64,000 nt of DNA from Methylobacterium sp. J-070 (GCF_022829385.1 NZ_JAKSXX010000063.1:1-64000), one strand, 5' to 3'; positions 54,051 to 63,720 are shown, counted from the stretch's first letter. Translations and numbers: made by a program. Notes: generated by a model not told the origin, from the sequence alone.

Positions 54051-55062
54051 GCACCCGGGACAGCCGGCACCAGGCCGCCTTCCCGGCCGGCAGGCCGAAG
54101 CGCAGGCGGTTCGGACGCTCGGCGAAGCGCCGCACCGCGATCCCGGCGGCCGCGAGCCGCCGGTACAGGTCCGGCCCGTCCGAGACATCCGCGGTCCGGA
54201 ACAGGCACGTGCCGCCGACGATCCGCCCCCCCGCCCGGGCGATCATCCGGTCGAGCCGGGCTGCGTCCGCCGCCCGCGCCCGGGCGGCCTCCGACCGCCA
54301 GCCCGCATCCGACAGGGCCGCGCGCCCGATCGCCAGGGCGGGGCCCGACACCGCCCAGGGGCCCAGCGCCGCGGCGATCCGGGCGGCGGTGGCCGGATCC
54401 GCGACCGCGAAGCCGAGGCGCAGGCCGGCGAGCCCGTAGGTCTTGCCGAAGGAGCGCAGCACCACGAGGCCCGGCGCCACGTGCGGGCACAGGCTCTCCA
54501 CCGGCTCGAGATCCGCGAAGGCCTCGTCGGCCACCAGTAGGCCGCCGCGGGCGCCGAGCGATTCGGCCCGGGCACGGCGCTCGGCCAGGGAATGGGTCCG
54601 CCCGTCGGGGTTGTTGGGATCGACGATCACCGCCACCCGGGCCCCGCCGACCGCGTCGAGGCCCGGGATCTCCGTCACCGCATGTCCGGCCCGGGTCCAG
54701 GCGGCGGCGTGCTCGGCGTAGGTCGGCCCGAGCACCGCGACCCGGGTCGGCGCCAGGAGCCGGGGCAGGGTCTCGATCAGGATCTGGGTGCCGGGGGCGG
54801 GCACGACGTGGTCGGCCCCGGGGGCCCCGTAGGCCGCCGCGGCGGCTTCGCGCAGAGCCCGGACCTCCGCGGCCTCGGGCAGCCGCGTCCAGGCGCTGGC
54901 CTCCACCGGCGGCACGGGATACGGGACCGGGTTGATCCCCGTCGAGAGGTCGAGCCAGGGTTCCGGCGCGTCGGGAAAGGCTTTTCGGAGCCCGCCGAGG
55001 TCGCCGCCATGGGCGATCGCGGCGGGCTCCCGCGCGGGAACGCTCCACACCGAATGGTCCAT
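54043..55062 (-). CDS. cobC: Threonine-phosphate decarboxylase (cobalamin side-chain)
   Basis: 339 residues, fold-type I PLP enzyme. HGGDLGGLRKAFPDAPEPWL then DLSTGINPVPYP is the standard start of CobC/CobD decarboxylases. Further blocks: VVPAPGTQILIETLPRLLAP, VIVDPNNPDGRTHS, LLVADEAFADLEP and the PLP lysine in VVLRSFGKTYGLAGLRLGF. It makes (R)-1-amino-2-propanol phosphate for the nucleotide loop. Its ATG faces the cbiB ATG in an ATGG-TCC-AT palindrome, overlapping by nine bases. Confidence 0.9.
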   Translation of the reverse strand: MDHSVWSVPAREPAAIAHGGDLGGLRKAFPDAPEPWLDLSTGINPVPYPVPPVEASAWTRLPEAAEVRALREAAAAAYGAPGADHVVPAPGTQILIETLPRLLAPTRVAVLGPTYAEHAAAWTRAGHAVTEIPGLDAVGGARVAVIVDPNNPDGRTHSLAERRARAESLGARGGLLVADEAFADLEPVESLCPHVAPGLVVLRSFGKTYGLAGLRLGFAVADPATAARIAAALGPWAVSGPALAIGRAALSDAGWRSEAARARAADAARLDRMIARAGGRIVGGTCLFRTADVSDGPDLYRRLAAAGIAVRRFAERPNRLRFGLPAGKAAWCRLSRVLR

Positions 55063-56037
55063 CCGCCCCTAACGCTCGCCGTCCTCGCCCTCGCCCTCGG
55101 GATCGAGGCGGCTTCCGGCTATCCGGACGCGCTCTACAGGGCGGCCGGCCACCCTGTCACCTGGATCGGCCGGCTGATCGCCGCCCTGGAGCGCGGCCTC
55201 AACCGCGGGTCGGAGCGCCGCCGCCGGATCGCTGGCTGCGGCGCGCTGGCGCTCCTGCTCGCCGCGACCGGCCTGCCGGCGCTGGCCCTCACGGCCCTGG
55301 CCGGCCTCACCGGCCCCCTCCCCGCCCTGCTGGTCCTCGGCCTCGCCTGCGCGAGCCTGCCGGCGCAGCGCAGCCTGCACGACCACGTCGCCGCGGTGGA
55401 GCAGGCCCTGCGGAGGGACGGGCTGGAGGCCGGGCGGCGCGCCGTGGCGATGATCGTCGGGCGCGACCCCGACCGCCTCGACGAGCCGGCGGTCTGCCGC
55501 GCCGCCATCGAGAGCCTGGCGGAGAACTTTTCCGACGGGATCGTGGCGCCCGCCGTCTGGATCGGCGTCCTCGGCCTCCCGGGCGGGGCGCTCTACAAGG
55601 CGATCAACACCGCCGACAGCATGATCGGCCACAGGACGCCGCGCTACGCGGCCTTCGGCTGGGCGGCGGCCCGGCTCGACGACGGGGTGAATCTTCCGGC
55701 CTCGCGCCTCGCCGGCCTGCTGATCGCCGGCGCGGCCGCCCTGCGCGGCGCGGATGCGGGCGGCGCGCTCCGGGCGATGGCCCGGGACGCCGGCCGCCAC
55801 CGCTCGCCCAACGCCGGCTGGCCGGAGGCCGCCATGGCCGGGGCGCTGGGCCTGAAGCTCGCGGGACCGCGGGTCTACGACGGCGCCCTCGTCCCCGATG
55901 CCCATATGGGCGACGGACGGGCCGAGGCCACGGCCGCCGACATCGCCCGGGCATTGGCCCTCTACCGCACCGCCTGCTGGCTCCAGGGCGGCCTCGTGCT
56001 CGGGCTCCTCGCCCTCTGGCTGGCGCTGGCCGGCTGA
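55054..56037 (+). CDS. cbiB: Adenosylcobinamide-phosphate synthase (CbiB/CobD)
   Basis: 327 residues, integral membrane protein with four or five helices. Family blocks: HPVTWIGRLIAALERGLN, VGRDPDRLDEPAVCRAAIES, LAENFSDGIVAPAVW, YKAINTADSMIGH and GRHRSPNAGWPEAAMAGAL. It attaches the aminopropanol (phosphate) arm to adenosylcobyric acid at the membrane. The start overlaps that of cobC in the opposite direction; the next in-frame start would remove the first helix. Confidence 0.92.
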   Translation: MVHPPLTLAVLALALGIEAASGYPDALYRAAGHPVTWIGRLIAALERGLNRGSERRRRIAGCGALALLLAATGLPALALTALAGLTGPLPALLVLGLACASLPAQRSLHDHVAAVEQALRRDGLEAGRRAVAMIVGRDPDRLDEPAVCRAAIESLAENFSDGIVAPAVWIGVLGLPGGALYKAINTADSMIGHRTPRYAAFGWAAARLDDGVNLPASRLAGLLIAGAAALRGADAGGALRAMARDAGRHRSPNAGWPEAAMAGALGLKLAGPRVYDGALVPDAHMGDGRAEATAADIARALALYRTACWLQGGLVLGLLALWLALAG

Positions 56038-56144
56038 GCCGCGCGGTCTCCGCGCGCCGACGATCGGCGGGCCGAGCGTCGACCGAGACTTGGCACGGGC
56101 CGCCCTTCGGACGCATCGTGCCGGACCGGGACGGGGAGAGGCCG

Positions 56145-57059
56145 ATGCGCGCGGTGTTCGTGGATGCCAGCGAGACCCTGGCGGCGGTGGCGCGGCGCCT
56201 GTCGCGGCCCGACGATCCGCCCTTCGCGATCCACGAGGACCCCGGCATCACCCCGGAGGACCTGCCCGGGATCCTGGCCGGGGCCGAGATCGCCGTGATC
56301 GACCACACCGCCCTCCCCGGCGACGTGGCCCGCGCCTGTCCGGGCCTGAAGCACGTCGTGTTCCTCGGCACCGGCGCGCGCAGCTACATGGATCCTGAGG
56401 CGCTCGCGGCCGAGCTCGGCGTGACGGTCCACACCATCAAGGGCTACGGCGACACCGCGGTCGCGGAATGCGCCTTCGCGCTGATGTGGGCCGCCGCCCG
56501 GGGCCTGCCCGAGATGGACCGGGCGATGCGCGCCGGGTCCTGGCTGCGCCGCGAGGCGCTGCAGCTCACCGGCAAGACGGTGGGCCTCGTCGGGTTCGGC
56601 GGCATCGCGGCCGAGATGGCCCGGCTGTGCGGGGGCATCGGCATGCGGGTGCTCGCCTGGAACCGGACGCCGAAGGCCCATCCCGGCGTGGATTTCGTGC
56701 CGCTGGACGCGCTGCTCGCCGGGAGCGACGTGGTCTCGCTCCACCTGCTCCTGACCGACGAGACCCGGGGCTTCCTGTCGGCGGCCCGCATCGCCGCGAT
56801 GAAGCCCGGCGCGATCCTGATCAACACCGCCCGGGGCGCGGTGGTCGACGAGGCGGCTCTGGTGGAGGCCCTGCGCACGGGCCGGATCGCGCAGGCCGGG
56901 CTCGACGTGTTCACGGTCGAGCCCCTGCCGGCGGATCACCCCCTGGCGTCCCTGCCCAACGTCACCCTCTCGGCGCATTCGGCGTTCCGCACGCCCGAGG
57001 CCAGCGACAACCTGATCGGCGCCGCCCTCGACCGGTGCCGGCGGATCGCCGCCGGCTGA
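56145..57059 (+). CDS. D-2-hydroxyacid dehydrogenase family protein
   Basis: 304 residues from ATG 56145, with GGGAGAGG nine bases upstream (an upstream GTG gives an N-terminal extension without similarity). NAD-binding GxGxxG-like loop as VGLVGFGGIAAEMARLCGGI (about 148-165). Catalytic Arg in LINTARGAVVDEAALV, Glu in AGLDVFTVEPLPADHPL and His in VTLSAHSAFRTP are all present, so it should be an active NAD(P)-dependent 2-oxoacid reductase / hydroxyacid dehydrogenase. Substrate unknown. It stands between cobalamin genes without an evident link to them. Confidence 0.85.
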   Translation: MRAVFVDASETLAAVARRLSRPDDPPFAIHEDPGITPEDLPGILAGAEIAVIDHTALPGDVARACPGLKHVVFLGTGARSYMDPEALAAELGVTVHTIKGYGDTAVAECAFALMWAAARGLPEMDRAMRAGSWLRREALQLTGKTVGLVGFGGIAAEMARLCGGIGMRVLAWNRTPKAHPGVDFVPLDALLAGSDVVSLHLLLTDETRGFLSAARIAAMKPGAILINTARGAVVDEAALVEALRTGRIAQAGLDVFTVEPLPADHPLASLPNVTLSAHSAFRTPEASDNLIGAALDRCRRIAAG

Positions 57060-57066
57060 CCGAGCC

Positions 57067-57243
57067 TCAGTGCTCGGTGCCCGGCATGTTCGGCCGCGGC
57101 GCGCCGCCGTGCTGGTGGATCACGCTGGAGCGTTCCGGGCTGCCCTTGGCGTCGGCGACCTGCTTCCGGGCCGCGGCGGCCAGGAACCAGATGCCGCCGA
57201 GCGTCCCGAACGCGAGAATCATAAGCGGAAATCCCTGGCTCAT
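57067..57243 (-). CDS. Small single-pass membrane protein
   Basis: 58 residues. A hydrophobic helix at 5-25 (FPLMILAFGTLGGIWFLAAA) is followed by a charged tail (ARKQVADAKGSPERSSVIHQ and a His/Pro-rich end). GAGGGCACTG precedes the ATG. No family recognised; it converges with the dehydrogenase gene, and the MFS gene behind it on the same strand begins 1.4 kb upstream. Confidence 0.55.
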   Translation of the reverse strand: MSQGFPLMILAFGTLGGIWFLAAAARKQVADAKGSPERSSVIHQHGGAPRPNMPGTEH

Positions 57244-57343
57244 CGCAGTGCCCTCCTCGACGATGTTCCGCGGGGCGCGGGGTTGCATCATCTTGCCGGT
57301 CGTGCCGGCCTGAGGAAGCATAACGCACGAGGCCGGTCCGTGT

Positions 57344-58690
57344 TCAGGCCGGCCGCGCCGCCTCCGGGACCGCCCGCCGGGCTGCGTCCCGCCGCAGGGC
57401 GGAGAGCACCAGGAACATCAGGCCGGCACCCAGCGCCAGGCAGGCCGACAGGAACAGCATCGGCACGAGGTCGCTCTGGGTCTGGTCGCGGATGAACGGC
57501 ACCGCGTTCTGCGCGACGAAGCCGCCGAGATTGCCCACCGAGTTGATCGCCGCGATTCCGGCCGCCGCCGAGGCGCCGCGCAGGAAGGTCCCGGGCATCG
57601 ACCAGAACACCGGCTGGGCCGCGAAGGTCCCGGCCGCCGCCACGCACAGGCAGGCGAACTTCACCGCGTTGCCCGGCAGGATGACGGAGAGCGCCAGGCC
57701 CGCCGCCCCGACGAGCGCCGGCCCGACCACGTGCCAGGTCAGGGCGTCGCCCTGCGCGCCGGTGCGCGCGGCGTGGCGCGGGACCCACCACAGGGCGGCG
57801 GCCGTGGCCATCCAGGGGATGACGTTGAGGAGGCCGTTCGTGAGGTTCGAGACGCCGAACCCCTTCACCACGGTGGGGAGCCAGTAGCCGAGGCCGTAGG
57901 CGGCCAGCGGCAGGGAGACGTAGACCCCGGCCAGCATCAGCACCCGCCGGTCGAGGAGCGCCGCGAACGGGTTGCTGTGGTCGACATGGCCGCCGTCGTC
58001 GCGCTCGGCCCGGAGCGTGCGGGCGAGCCAGTCGCGCTGGGCCTGGGACAGCCAGGGTGCGGTCTCGGGCCCGTCGGGCAGGACCAGCAGCACCACGGCG
58101 GCCATCAGGATCGCCGGCCCGCCGGTGGCCAGGAACACCCATTGCCAGCCCGCCAAGCCGAGGACCCCGTCCAGGCCGAGCAGCGCCCCGCCGATCGCGG
58201 CACCGATCGCGTTGGCGATGGCGCTGGCGATCATGAACCAGCCGATCATCCGCGCCCGATGCGCGTGCGGGAACCAGAGCGTCAGCGCGAACAGCACGCC
58301 GGGGAAGAAGCCGGCCTCGGCGACGCCCAGCAGGAAGCGCAGCACGTAGAACATCGTGGCGCCCTGGGTGAAGCCGAGCAGGACGGTGACGAGGCCCCAG
58401 GTGATCATGATCCGCGCGAACCAGATCCGCGCGCCCACCCGCTCCAGGAAGACGTTGGCCGGCACCTCGAACAGGAAGTAGCCGAGGAAGAACAGCGAGG
58501 CCCCGAGCCCGTAGGCGGTCTCGCTGAGGCCGAGGCTGCCGACCATCTCGAGCTTGGCGTAGGAGACGTTCTGCCGGTCGATGTAGGCGATCAGGTAGAG
58601 CAGGCCGAGCAGGGGCATCAGCCGCAGGGTCACGGTGCGGACGGTGCTCGCCGCGAGATCCTCTCCGGCCGGGGATTGCGTGGGGGCCAT
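57344..58690 (-). CDS. MFS transporter, anion:cation symporter family
   Basis: 448 residues, 12 membrane helices. The first helix region LGLLYLIAYIDRQNVSYAKL and the second EVPANVFLERVGARIWFARI are typical of the ACS family (tartrate, phthalate, galactonate type). The central loop is soluble and polar. It probably imports an organic anion. The hydroxyacid dehydrogenase close by could act on the imported acid, but they are on opposite strands and this is only a guess. Confidence 0.85.
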   Translation of the reverse strand: MAPTQSPAGEDLAASTVRTVTLRLMPLLGLLYLIAYIDRQNVSYAKLEMVGSLGLSETAYGLGASLFFLGYFLFEVPANVFLERVGARIWFARIMITWGLVTVLLGFTQGATMFYVLRFLLGVAEAGFFPGVLFALTLWFPHAHRARMIGWFMIASAIANAIGAAIGGALLGLDGVLGLAGWQWVFLATGGPAILMAAVVLLVLPDGPETAPWLSQAQRDWLARTLRAERDDGGHVDHSNPFAALLDRRVLMLAGVYVSLPLAAYGLGYWLPTVVKGFGVSNLTNGLLNVIPWMATAAALWWVPRHAARTGAQGDALTWHVVGPALVGAAGLALSVILPGNAVKFACLCVAAAGTFAAQPVFWSMPGTFLRGASAAAGIAAINSVGNLGGFVAQNAVPFIRDQTQSDLVPMLFLSACLALGAGLMFLVLSALRRDAARRAVPEAARPA

Positions 58691-58769
58691 CGGCGTTCCT
58701 CAGGACGGTTGCGGCCCTTCGTGCCGAGGGCCGGCAATAACGCAGAGTAATTCCTGGCCCAGGGCCGGG

Positions 58770-60212
58770 CTATCGGGCAAGCGCCAGGAGGCGGTCGCAA
58801 TCGACATGGGCCGCGATGTGTCGCGCCAGCCCGTCGAGGGCGGCCTCGACCCCGGCCTCGTAGCCCGGGCCCTCCGAGGCCGTCCCGAGGCGCGCGAGCC
58901 ACGCCGCCCGCTGGGCATCCTGCCCGAACAGGCCGTGCACGTAGGTCCCGGCCACGCGCCCGTCCGCCGAGACCGCCCCGTCGGTCCGCCCGTCCGCGAG
59001 GCGCAGGAGCGGCCGGGCGGCGTCGGGGCCGCAGGTCGCGCCGATATGCATCTCGTAGCCGGAGAACGGCACGCCGTCGGGCAGGCTCGTGCCGGCGACC
59101 GCGGCGAGGCGCTTCTCGGGCGTCATCACCGTCTCGACGTCGAGGAGGCCGAGGCCCGGCACCGTGCGCGGCGCCCCCTCGATCCCGTGCGGGTCGGCGA
59201 GGCTCCGGCCCAGCATCTGGTAGCCGCCGCACAGGCCCAGCACCCGGCCGCCCCGGCGGACATGGGCGCGCAAATCGATGTCCCAGCCCTCCTGGCGAAA
59301 GGCCTCCAGGTCGTCGATCGTGGTCTTGGAGCCCGGCAGCAGCACCAGGGCGGCCTCCGCGGGGATCGGCGTGCCGGGCCGGACCAGCACCACCGACACG
59401 CCCGGCTCCGCCCGCAGGGGGTCGAGGTCGTCGAAATTGGCGATGCGCGGCAGCACCGGCACCGCCACCGTGACGGAACCGGGCCCGCGCGGGCCCGAGC
59501 CCGCGAGCCCCAGCACGTCCTCCGCCGGCAGGCGCGCGGCGTCCGGGAAATGCGGCACGAGGCCGAGGGCCGCCCAGCCGGTCCGCTCGGCGATCATCCG
59601 CATGCCGTCGGCGAACAGGCTCGGATCGCCGCGGAAGCGGTTGACGAGGAAGCCGGCGATCAGGGCGGCATCCTCCGGGTCGATCACGGCTTGCGTGCCG
59701 ACGAGGCTCGCGATCACCCCGCCCCGGTCGATGTCGCCGACCAGCACCACCGGCGTGTCGGTGGCCCGGGCGAAGCCCATGTTGGCGATGTCGCCCGCCC
59801 GCAGGTTCACCTCGGAGGCCGAGCCCGCGCCCTCGACGAGGATCAGATCGGCCTCCGCGGCGAGCCGCGAGAAGCTGTCGAGGACGGCCGACATCAGCCG
59901 GGGCTTCCAGGCCTGGTAGGCGCGCGCCTTCACGGTGGCGACCATCCGCCCCTGCACCACCACCTGGGAGCCGACCTCGCTCTGCGGCTTCAGCAGCACC
60001 GGGTTCATGTGGACCGAGGGCGGCACCCGGGCGGCCCGGGCCTGCAGCGCCTGCGCGCGGCCGATCTCGCCGCCGTCCGGGGTGACGGCGGCGTTGTTCG
60101 ACATGTTCTGCGGCTTGAACGGGCGCACCCGCAGGCCCCGGTCGGTGAAGGCGCGCGCCAGCCCCGCCACGATCAGCGACTTGCCGACGTCGGAGCCGGT
60201 GCCCTGGATCAT
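58770..60212 (-). CDS. cobQ: Cobyric acid synthase
   Basis: 480 residues. ATP-dependent amidation of adenosylcobyrinic acid a,c-diamide at side chains b, d, e and g. N-terminal dethiobiotin-synthetase-like domain with P-loop [19 protein letters not shown] and [21 protein letters not shown]-terminal class I glutaminase with nucleophile Cys in [14 protein letters not shown] and His in [20 protein letters not shown] 60212 has AAGG upstream and lies 24 bases after the cobO stop. Confidence 0.95.
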   Translation of the reverse strand: MIQGTGSDVGKSLIVAGLARAFTDRGLRVRPFKPQNMSNNAAVTPDGGEIGRAQALQARAARVPPSVHMNPVLLKPQSEVGSQVVVQGRMVATVKARAYQAWKPRLMSAVLDSFSRLAAEADLILVEGAGSASEVNLRAGDIANMGFARATDTPVVLVGDIDRGGVIASLVGTQAVIDPEDAALIAGFLVNRFRGDPSLFADGMRMIAERTGWAALGLVPHFPDAARLPAEDVLGLAGSGPRGPGSVTVAVPVLPRIANFDDLDPLRAEPGVSVVLVRPGTPIPAEAALVLLPGSKTTIDDLEAFRQEGWDIDLRAHVRRGGRVLGLCGGYQMLGRSLADPHGIEGAPRTVPGLGLLDVETVMTPEKRLAAVAGTSLPDGVPFSGYEMHIGATCGPDAARPLLRLADGRTDGAVSADGRVAGTYVHGLFGQDAQRAAWLARLGTASEGPGYEAGVEAALDGLARHIAAHVDCDRLLALAR

Positions 60213-60235
60213 CAGGGCCTTTTTGGGCGGCGGGC

Positions 60236-60838
60236 TCAGAACTCGATCCCTTCCTGCGCCTTCACGCCGGCGGCGAAGTGGTGCTTGACGCTGCCCATCT
60301 CGGTGACGAGGTCGGCGGCCTCGATCAGGGCCGGCTTGGCGTTGCGGCCGGTGACGACCACGTGCAGGTCCGGCCGGCGTTCGCGGAGAGCGGCCAGCAC
60401 GGCGTCGAGGTCGAGGTAGTCGTACCGCAGGGCGATGTTCAATTCGTCGAGGACGAGGAGGCGGATCGCGGGATCGGCCATCAACCCGGTGGCCACGTCC
60501 CAGGCGTGGCGGCAGGCGGCGACGTCCCGGGCCTTGTCCTGGGTCTCCCAGGTGAAGCCCTCCCCCAGGGTGTGCCAGGCGACCCGCTCGCCGAAGGCTG
60601 CCACGGCGTGGCGCTCCCCCGTATCCCAGCCGCCCTTGATGAACTGCACCATGCCGACCCGCCAGCCGCGGCCCAGCGCCCGCAGCATCAGCCCCAGCGC
60701 CGCGGTGCTCTTGCCCTTGCCGGGGCCGGTATGGACCAGGAGCAGGCCCTTCTCGACGGTCTTGCCCGCCACCTCGGCGTCCTGCGCGGCCTTGCGCTTC
60801 TCCATCTTCGCGCGGTGGCGCGTCGCCTCGTCGCTCAT
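60236..60838 (-). CDS. cobO: Corrinoid adenosyltransferase (cob(I)yrinic acid a,c-diamide adenosyltransferase)
   Basis: 200 residues, CobO/BtuR family. P-loop [20 protein letters not shown] (about 33-50), then [18 protein letters not shown] and [19 protein letters not shown]. It adds the adenosyl group to reduced cobalt. The ATG overlaps the cobU stop, giving cobU-cobO-cobQ one transcript. Confidence 0.95.
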   Translation of the reverse strand: MSDEATRHRAKMEKRKAAQDAEVAGKTVEKGLLLVHTGPGKGKSTAALGLMLRALGRGWRVGMVQFIKGGWDTGERHAVAAFGERVAWHTLGEGFTWETQDKARDVAACRHAWDVATGLMADPAIRLLVLDELNIALRYDYLDLDAVLAALRERRPDLHVVVTGRNAKPALIEAADLVTEMGSVKHHFAAGVKAQEGIEF

Positions 60839-61362
60839 GCGGCAGCTCCGGGTTTCACGATGAGGGGCAGGCCGGCCACGGTGAGCACGACCCGGTCGGC
60901 CCGGGCGGCGAGCCGCTGGTGCAGGCGTCCGGCTTCGTCGCGGAAGCGGCGTGCGAGGGCGTTGTCGGGCACGATCCCGAGCCCGACCTCGTTGCCGACC
61001 AGCACCAGCGGCCCCGGCGCGGCCGCGCAGGCGGCGAGCAGCCGCGCCACGGCCGCGTCCAGGTCGGCCTCGGCCAGGATCAGGTTGGTGAGCCAGAGGG
61101 TGAGGCAATCGACCAGCACCGGCCCCTGGGCCTCGGCCACCGCCTCCGGCAGGGCGACGGGCACGTCGCGGGTGCGCCACCCTGCGGGCCGCCGGGCCCG
61201 GTGCTGGGCGATGCGGTCGACCATCTCGGCGTCGAAGGCCTGCGCGGTGGCGAGATACAGCCACGGGCCGGGGCCGGCCTCGATCAGCGCCTCCGCGTAG
61301 GCGCTCTTGCCGGACCGCGCCCCGCCGAGGACGAGGGTCATGCGAGGGGGAGGCTGAGGCAT
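60835..61362 (-). CDS. cobU: Bifunctional adenosylcobinamide kinase / adenosylcobinamide-phosphate guanylyltransferase
   Basis: 175 residues from ATG 61362, chosen for GGAGAC four bases upstream; ATG 61341 (MTLVLGG) is the alternative and lacks a ribosome site. P-loop [17 protein letters not shown], guanylated histidine in [13 protein letters not shown], then [16 protein letters not shown] and [20 protein letters not shown]. It phosphorylates adenosylcobinamide and attaches GMP. First gene of the cobU-cobO-cobQ run. Confidence 0.94.
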   Translation of the reverse strand: MPQPPPRMTLVLGGARSGKSAYAEALIEAGPGPWLYLATAQAFDAEMVDRIAQHRARRPAGWRTRDVPVALPEAVAEAQGPVLVDCLTLWLTNLILAEADLDAAVARLLAACAAAPGPLVLVGNEVGLGIVPDNALARRFRDEAGRLHQRLAARADRVVLTVAGLPLIVKPGAAA

Positions 61363-61433
61363 GGGTCTCCATCGCCCCAACCCGCGGCGCGGTCAAACCT
61401 CGTTCCCGCGGCGCCGGTGCGGCGCATCAGCGG

Positions 61434-61463
61434 TTGCCGGGCGCCCCCGCGCCGATTATAGAA
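61434..61463 (+). promoter_or_regulatory. Probable sigma-70 promoter of tRNA-Glu
   Basis: TTGCCG (61434..61439) and TATAGA (61458..61463) with an 18-base spacer, 16 bases before the mature tRNA 5' end. The same AT patch reads TATAAT on the minus strand and might serve cobU. Confidence 0.4.
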
Positions 61464-61479
61464 CCTCGGCCCGGCCAGG

Positions 61480-61555
61480 GCGCCCTTCGTCTAGCGGTCC
61501 AGGACGTCGCCCTTTCACGGCGAAAACACGGGTTCGATTCCCGTAGGGCGCGCCA
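61480..61555 (+). tRNA. tRNA-Glu (UUC)
   Basis: 76 bases including an encoded CCA. The acceptor stem pairs GCGCCCT with AGGGCGC, with discriminator G. The anticodon arm is TCGCC-CTTTCAC-GGCGA with anticodon TTC. The T-arm is CACGG-GTTCGAT-TCCCGT. The sequence closely follows E. coli tRNA-Glu. Confidence 0.97.
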
Positions 61556-61735
61556 ATAAAATCAAGCACTTAGCTTAAATCACTGTAGCTGGTGTCCAGT
61601 TTGTGTCCCGTCGAACGAGCCGGACATCCTTGGACGATGCTGGCTTTGGTCGGCCATCAGCGTGTCGCCAATTCATACTGATGAAGTGCTGCGCGCACCC
61701 GATGTGCGGCCGTTTGCTCGGAATGGATCTAGGCC
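61556..61735. other. AT-richer flank 3' of tRNA-Glu, likely integration scar
   Basis: Begins ATAAAATCAAGCACTTAGC, markedly less GC-rich than the chromosome. It includes GGTGTCCAGTTTGTGTCCC at 61591-61609, a kind of sequence often seen beside tRNA-inserted integrase genes. No integrase is left. Confidence 0.45.
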
Positions 61736-62470
61736 ATGCTCAACGACACGGTTCCAGCGTTTCGGTTTAACCGACCTCGTACCCCCTCCGCTTCAACCCT
61801 ATCGCCGCGCCGCCCTGTATCACCTCAAGCTTCAAACGGTCCGGCAGCCGCAAAGCCGGCAAGTGAGCCTGCCGAATCAGGACGAAGCCGGGCTGAGACA
61901 GGCAGCCGCGACGCGGTAGCTGCCGACGCCGAACGCTTTCTGCATCAGGTCCGAGGTGCTGGTTCGCAGCCGCTCGACAGCGCGGGTTGGTTGCAGCGCG
62001 CCGGTTTGAACATCCGCAAGGCGTCGGACGCGCAGCACCTTGAGGCAATCGCGCTGGCCTATGCGACCTACATCCGAATCAGTGCCAGCTCGCTGCGTGC
62101 CTCGATTATGGCCGAGCTTGAAACCTTGAGCGGGCGCAAGCGCTCGCGCACCACCCACGATCTGCATCTCATCGTCGAGCGGTTCGTCTCCTATGGCGGG
62201 GAAACCCCGGCTGAGCGGATGGCGTCGCGCAAGCTGATCAGCCGGGACGTGAGGGCGATCCAGCACCTCGAAACAGCTAAGGTGCTGCCAAGCCGGGTTC
62301 AGGCGCTGGCGGCGACACCTGGCGAAGGGCTGCATGCCTGGGCTCGTCAGCAGGCGGTAGCGAAGCGGGTGTGCTCATCCCCGACGAATGCCATCGCGAA
62401 CGTCCGTCGAGCGAAGGCCGAGGCACGGCAGCGGGCGCTGATCCACGAAGTGAGCCCCGACGCCGCTGGC
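61736..62470 (+). pseudogene. Truncated ORF of lower GC, remnant of a mobile element
   Basis: From ATG 61736 the frame reads about 240 plausible residues (AERFLHQVRGAGSQ, LNIRKASDAQHLEAIALAYA, SSLRASIMAELETLSGRKRS, THDLHLIVERFVSYGGET, LETAKVLPSRVQAL), mostly helical and basic. After about 62470 composition jumps to chromosomal GC and the frame continues meaninglessly through the antisense of the HPP gene to 63775. So the natural 3' end has been cut off. No family is recognised; a plasmid- or phage-type DNA-associated protein is a guess. The break point is estimated from composition. Confidence 0.45.
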
Positions 62471-62490
62471 GGCCCCCGGACCATGCGCAA

Positions 62491-62505
62491 CCCCCCGCCG
62501 GGGGG
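62491..62505 (-). terminator. Hairpin downstream of the HPP-CBS gene
   Basis: CCCCCC (62491..62496) and GGGGGG (62500..62505) around GCC, about 90 bases past the stop on the minus strand. Confidence 0.4.
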
Positions 62506-62592
62506 CACGCCGTTGCGGGCGGGTCCTGGACGGTCCGGGCCTAGCCGCGGAGGCTCCGGGGATCGGCCGGTGTCCGGCCGCCGGGGGCGGCG

Positions 62593-63720
62593 TCACGTTC
62601 CGCGTGCGGGCGCTGGCCGGCCCGGCGCCGACGCTCGCGCCCGCATCGCAAGGATGTCCGTCGACGTGACGACCCCGACGACGTTCCGATCGGGCGCGAC
62701 GACGACGACCGCGTGCGTGTGGCCGTCGATGAATCTCGGGGCCAGGGACGCCGCTGCCTCGGCGGGATCCGCGGTGCTGGCCTCCGACATCGCCTGGCCG
62801 ACACGGGTCGCGTTCGGGTGGCGCGCCAGGTCCCGGAAGCCGATCACCCCCGCGAGCCGCCCGGCCGCATCAAGCACGGGGATCGTCCGGACGTCGTGCG
62901 CGACCAGGAGCCGGCGGGCGTGCGCGGTGGGTTCGTGCAGCCCGATCGTGACGGGTTCGCGTGACATGACGGCGAGGCAGGTGACGCCCTCGCCGGCTCG
63001 CAACGATGTCCGGGCCTCCATCTCCCGCAGCAGGCCGTCCAGGTCCGTGCGATCGATGTCGAGGGTCTCGTGGAGGGACGTCAGGGTCGCGTCGAGGTCC
63101 TCCTCGCGGAAGCCCACCGTGGCCTGGGGGGATGCGCGCGGCGCCCCGGTGGCGTCCCCGGGCCCCGAGGCCCGCGCGTGGGGATATCGGTGTCCGGACA
63201 GGCGATGGAAGGCAATGCCGAGGCCGACCAGGACCAGAGAGTTGAGGCAGACCGGCACGAACGGGAACAGGAACCCGGAGGCTGCGACCGACGGGCCACC
63301 GACCAGCGCGGTCAGGGCCGCCGCGCCGCCGGGGGGATGCAGGCTCCGGGTCAGCGACATGATCGCGATCGCCGACGACACGCCGATCCCGATGGCGAGG
63401 ATCGGATCGGAGATCAGGCGCGCGGTGGCGACGCCGGCCATCGCGGACAGGGTGTTCCCCCCGACGATCGACCAGGGCCGAGCCAGCGGGCTCGCGGGTA
63501 CCGCGAACAGAAGGACCGCGCTCGCGCCCATGGGCGCGACGATCAGGGGGATGTGCGGCCCGTGGCCGAGGATCGAACCGCTGATCAAACCTGTCAGGGC
63601 GATCGCCAGGAGCGCGCCGACGCAGGCGATCGCGCGATCGCGCAAGCTCGCCCCTGGGAGTAGCAGCCAGAGGCGCCGGGGCCGAGGCTCGGCGGGTTGT
63701 GCCCACGGATGCTCAGTCAT
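62593..63720 (-). CDS. HPP family membrane protein with C-terminal CBS pair
   Basis: 375 residues from ATG 63720, which overlaps the preceding gene's stop. The N-terminal 165 residues are the HPP domain with several membrane helices (AIACVGALLAIALTGLISGS, VAPMGASAVLLFAVPASPLA) and the name-giving SLHPPGGAAALTALVG. Residues about 235-365 are two CBS motifs (REPVTIGLHEPTAHARRLLV, TIPVLDAAGRLAGVIGFRDL, THAVVVVAPDRNVVGVVTST), which usually bind adenine nucleotides. Some HPP proteins carry nitrite across membranes (established in chloroplasts); here the cargo is unknown. Confidence 0.88.
   Translation of the reverse strand: MTEHPWAQPAEPRPRRLWLLLPGASLRDRAIACVGALLAIALTGLISGSILGHGPHIPLIVAPMGASAVLLFAVPASPLARPWSIVGGNTLSAMAGVATARLISDPILAIGIGVSSAIAIMSLTRSLHPPGGAAALTALVGGPSVAASGFLFPFVPVCLNSLVLVGLGIAFHRLSGHRYPHARASGPGDATGAPRASPQATVGFREEDLDATLTSLHETLDIDRTDLDGLLREMEARTSLRAGEGVTCLAVMSREPVTIGLHEPTAHARRLLVAHDVRTIPVLDAAGRLAGVIGFRDLARHPNATRVGQAMSEASTADPAEAAASLAPRFIDGHTHAVVVVAPDRNVVGVVTSTDILAMRARASAPGRPAPARGT

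Noticed and set aside
61363..61479. Possible cobalamin riboswitch ahead of cobU
   Set aside because: The leader is only about 117 bases and shares its space with the tRNA promoter; no B12-box or conserved core was found on the minus strand.
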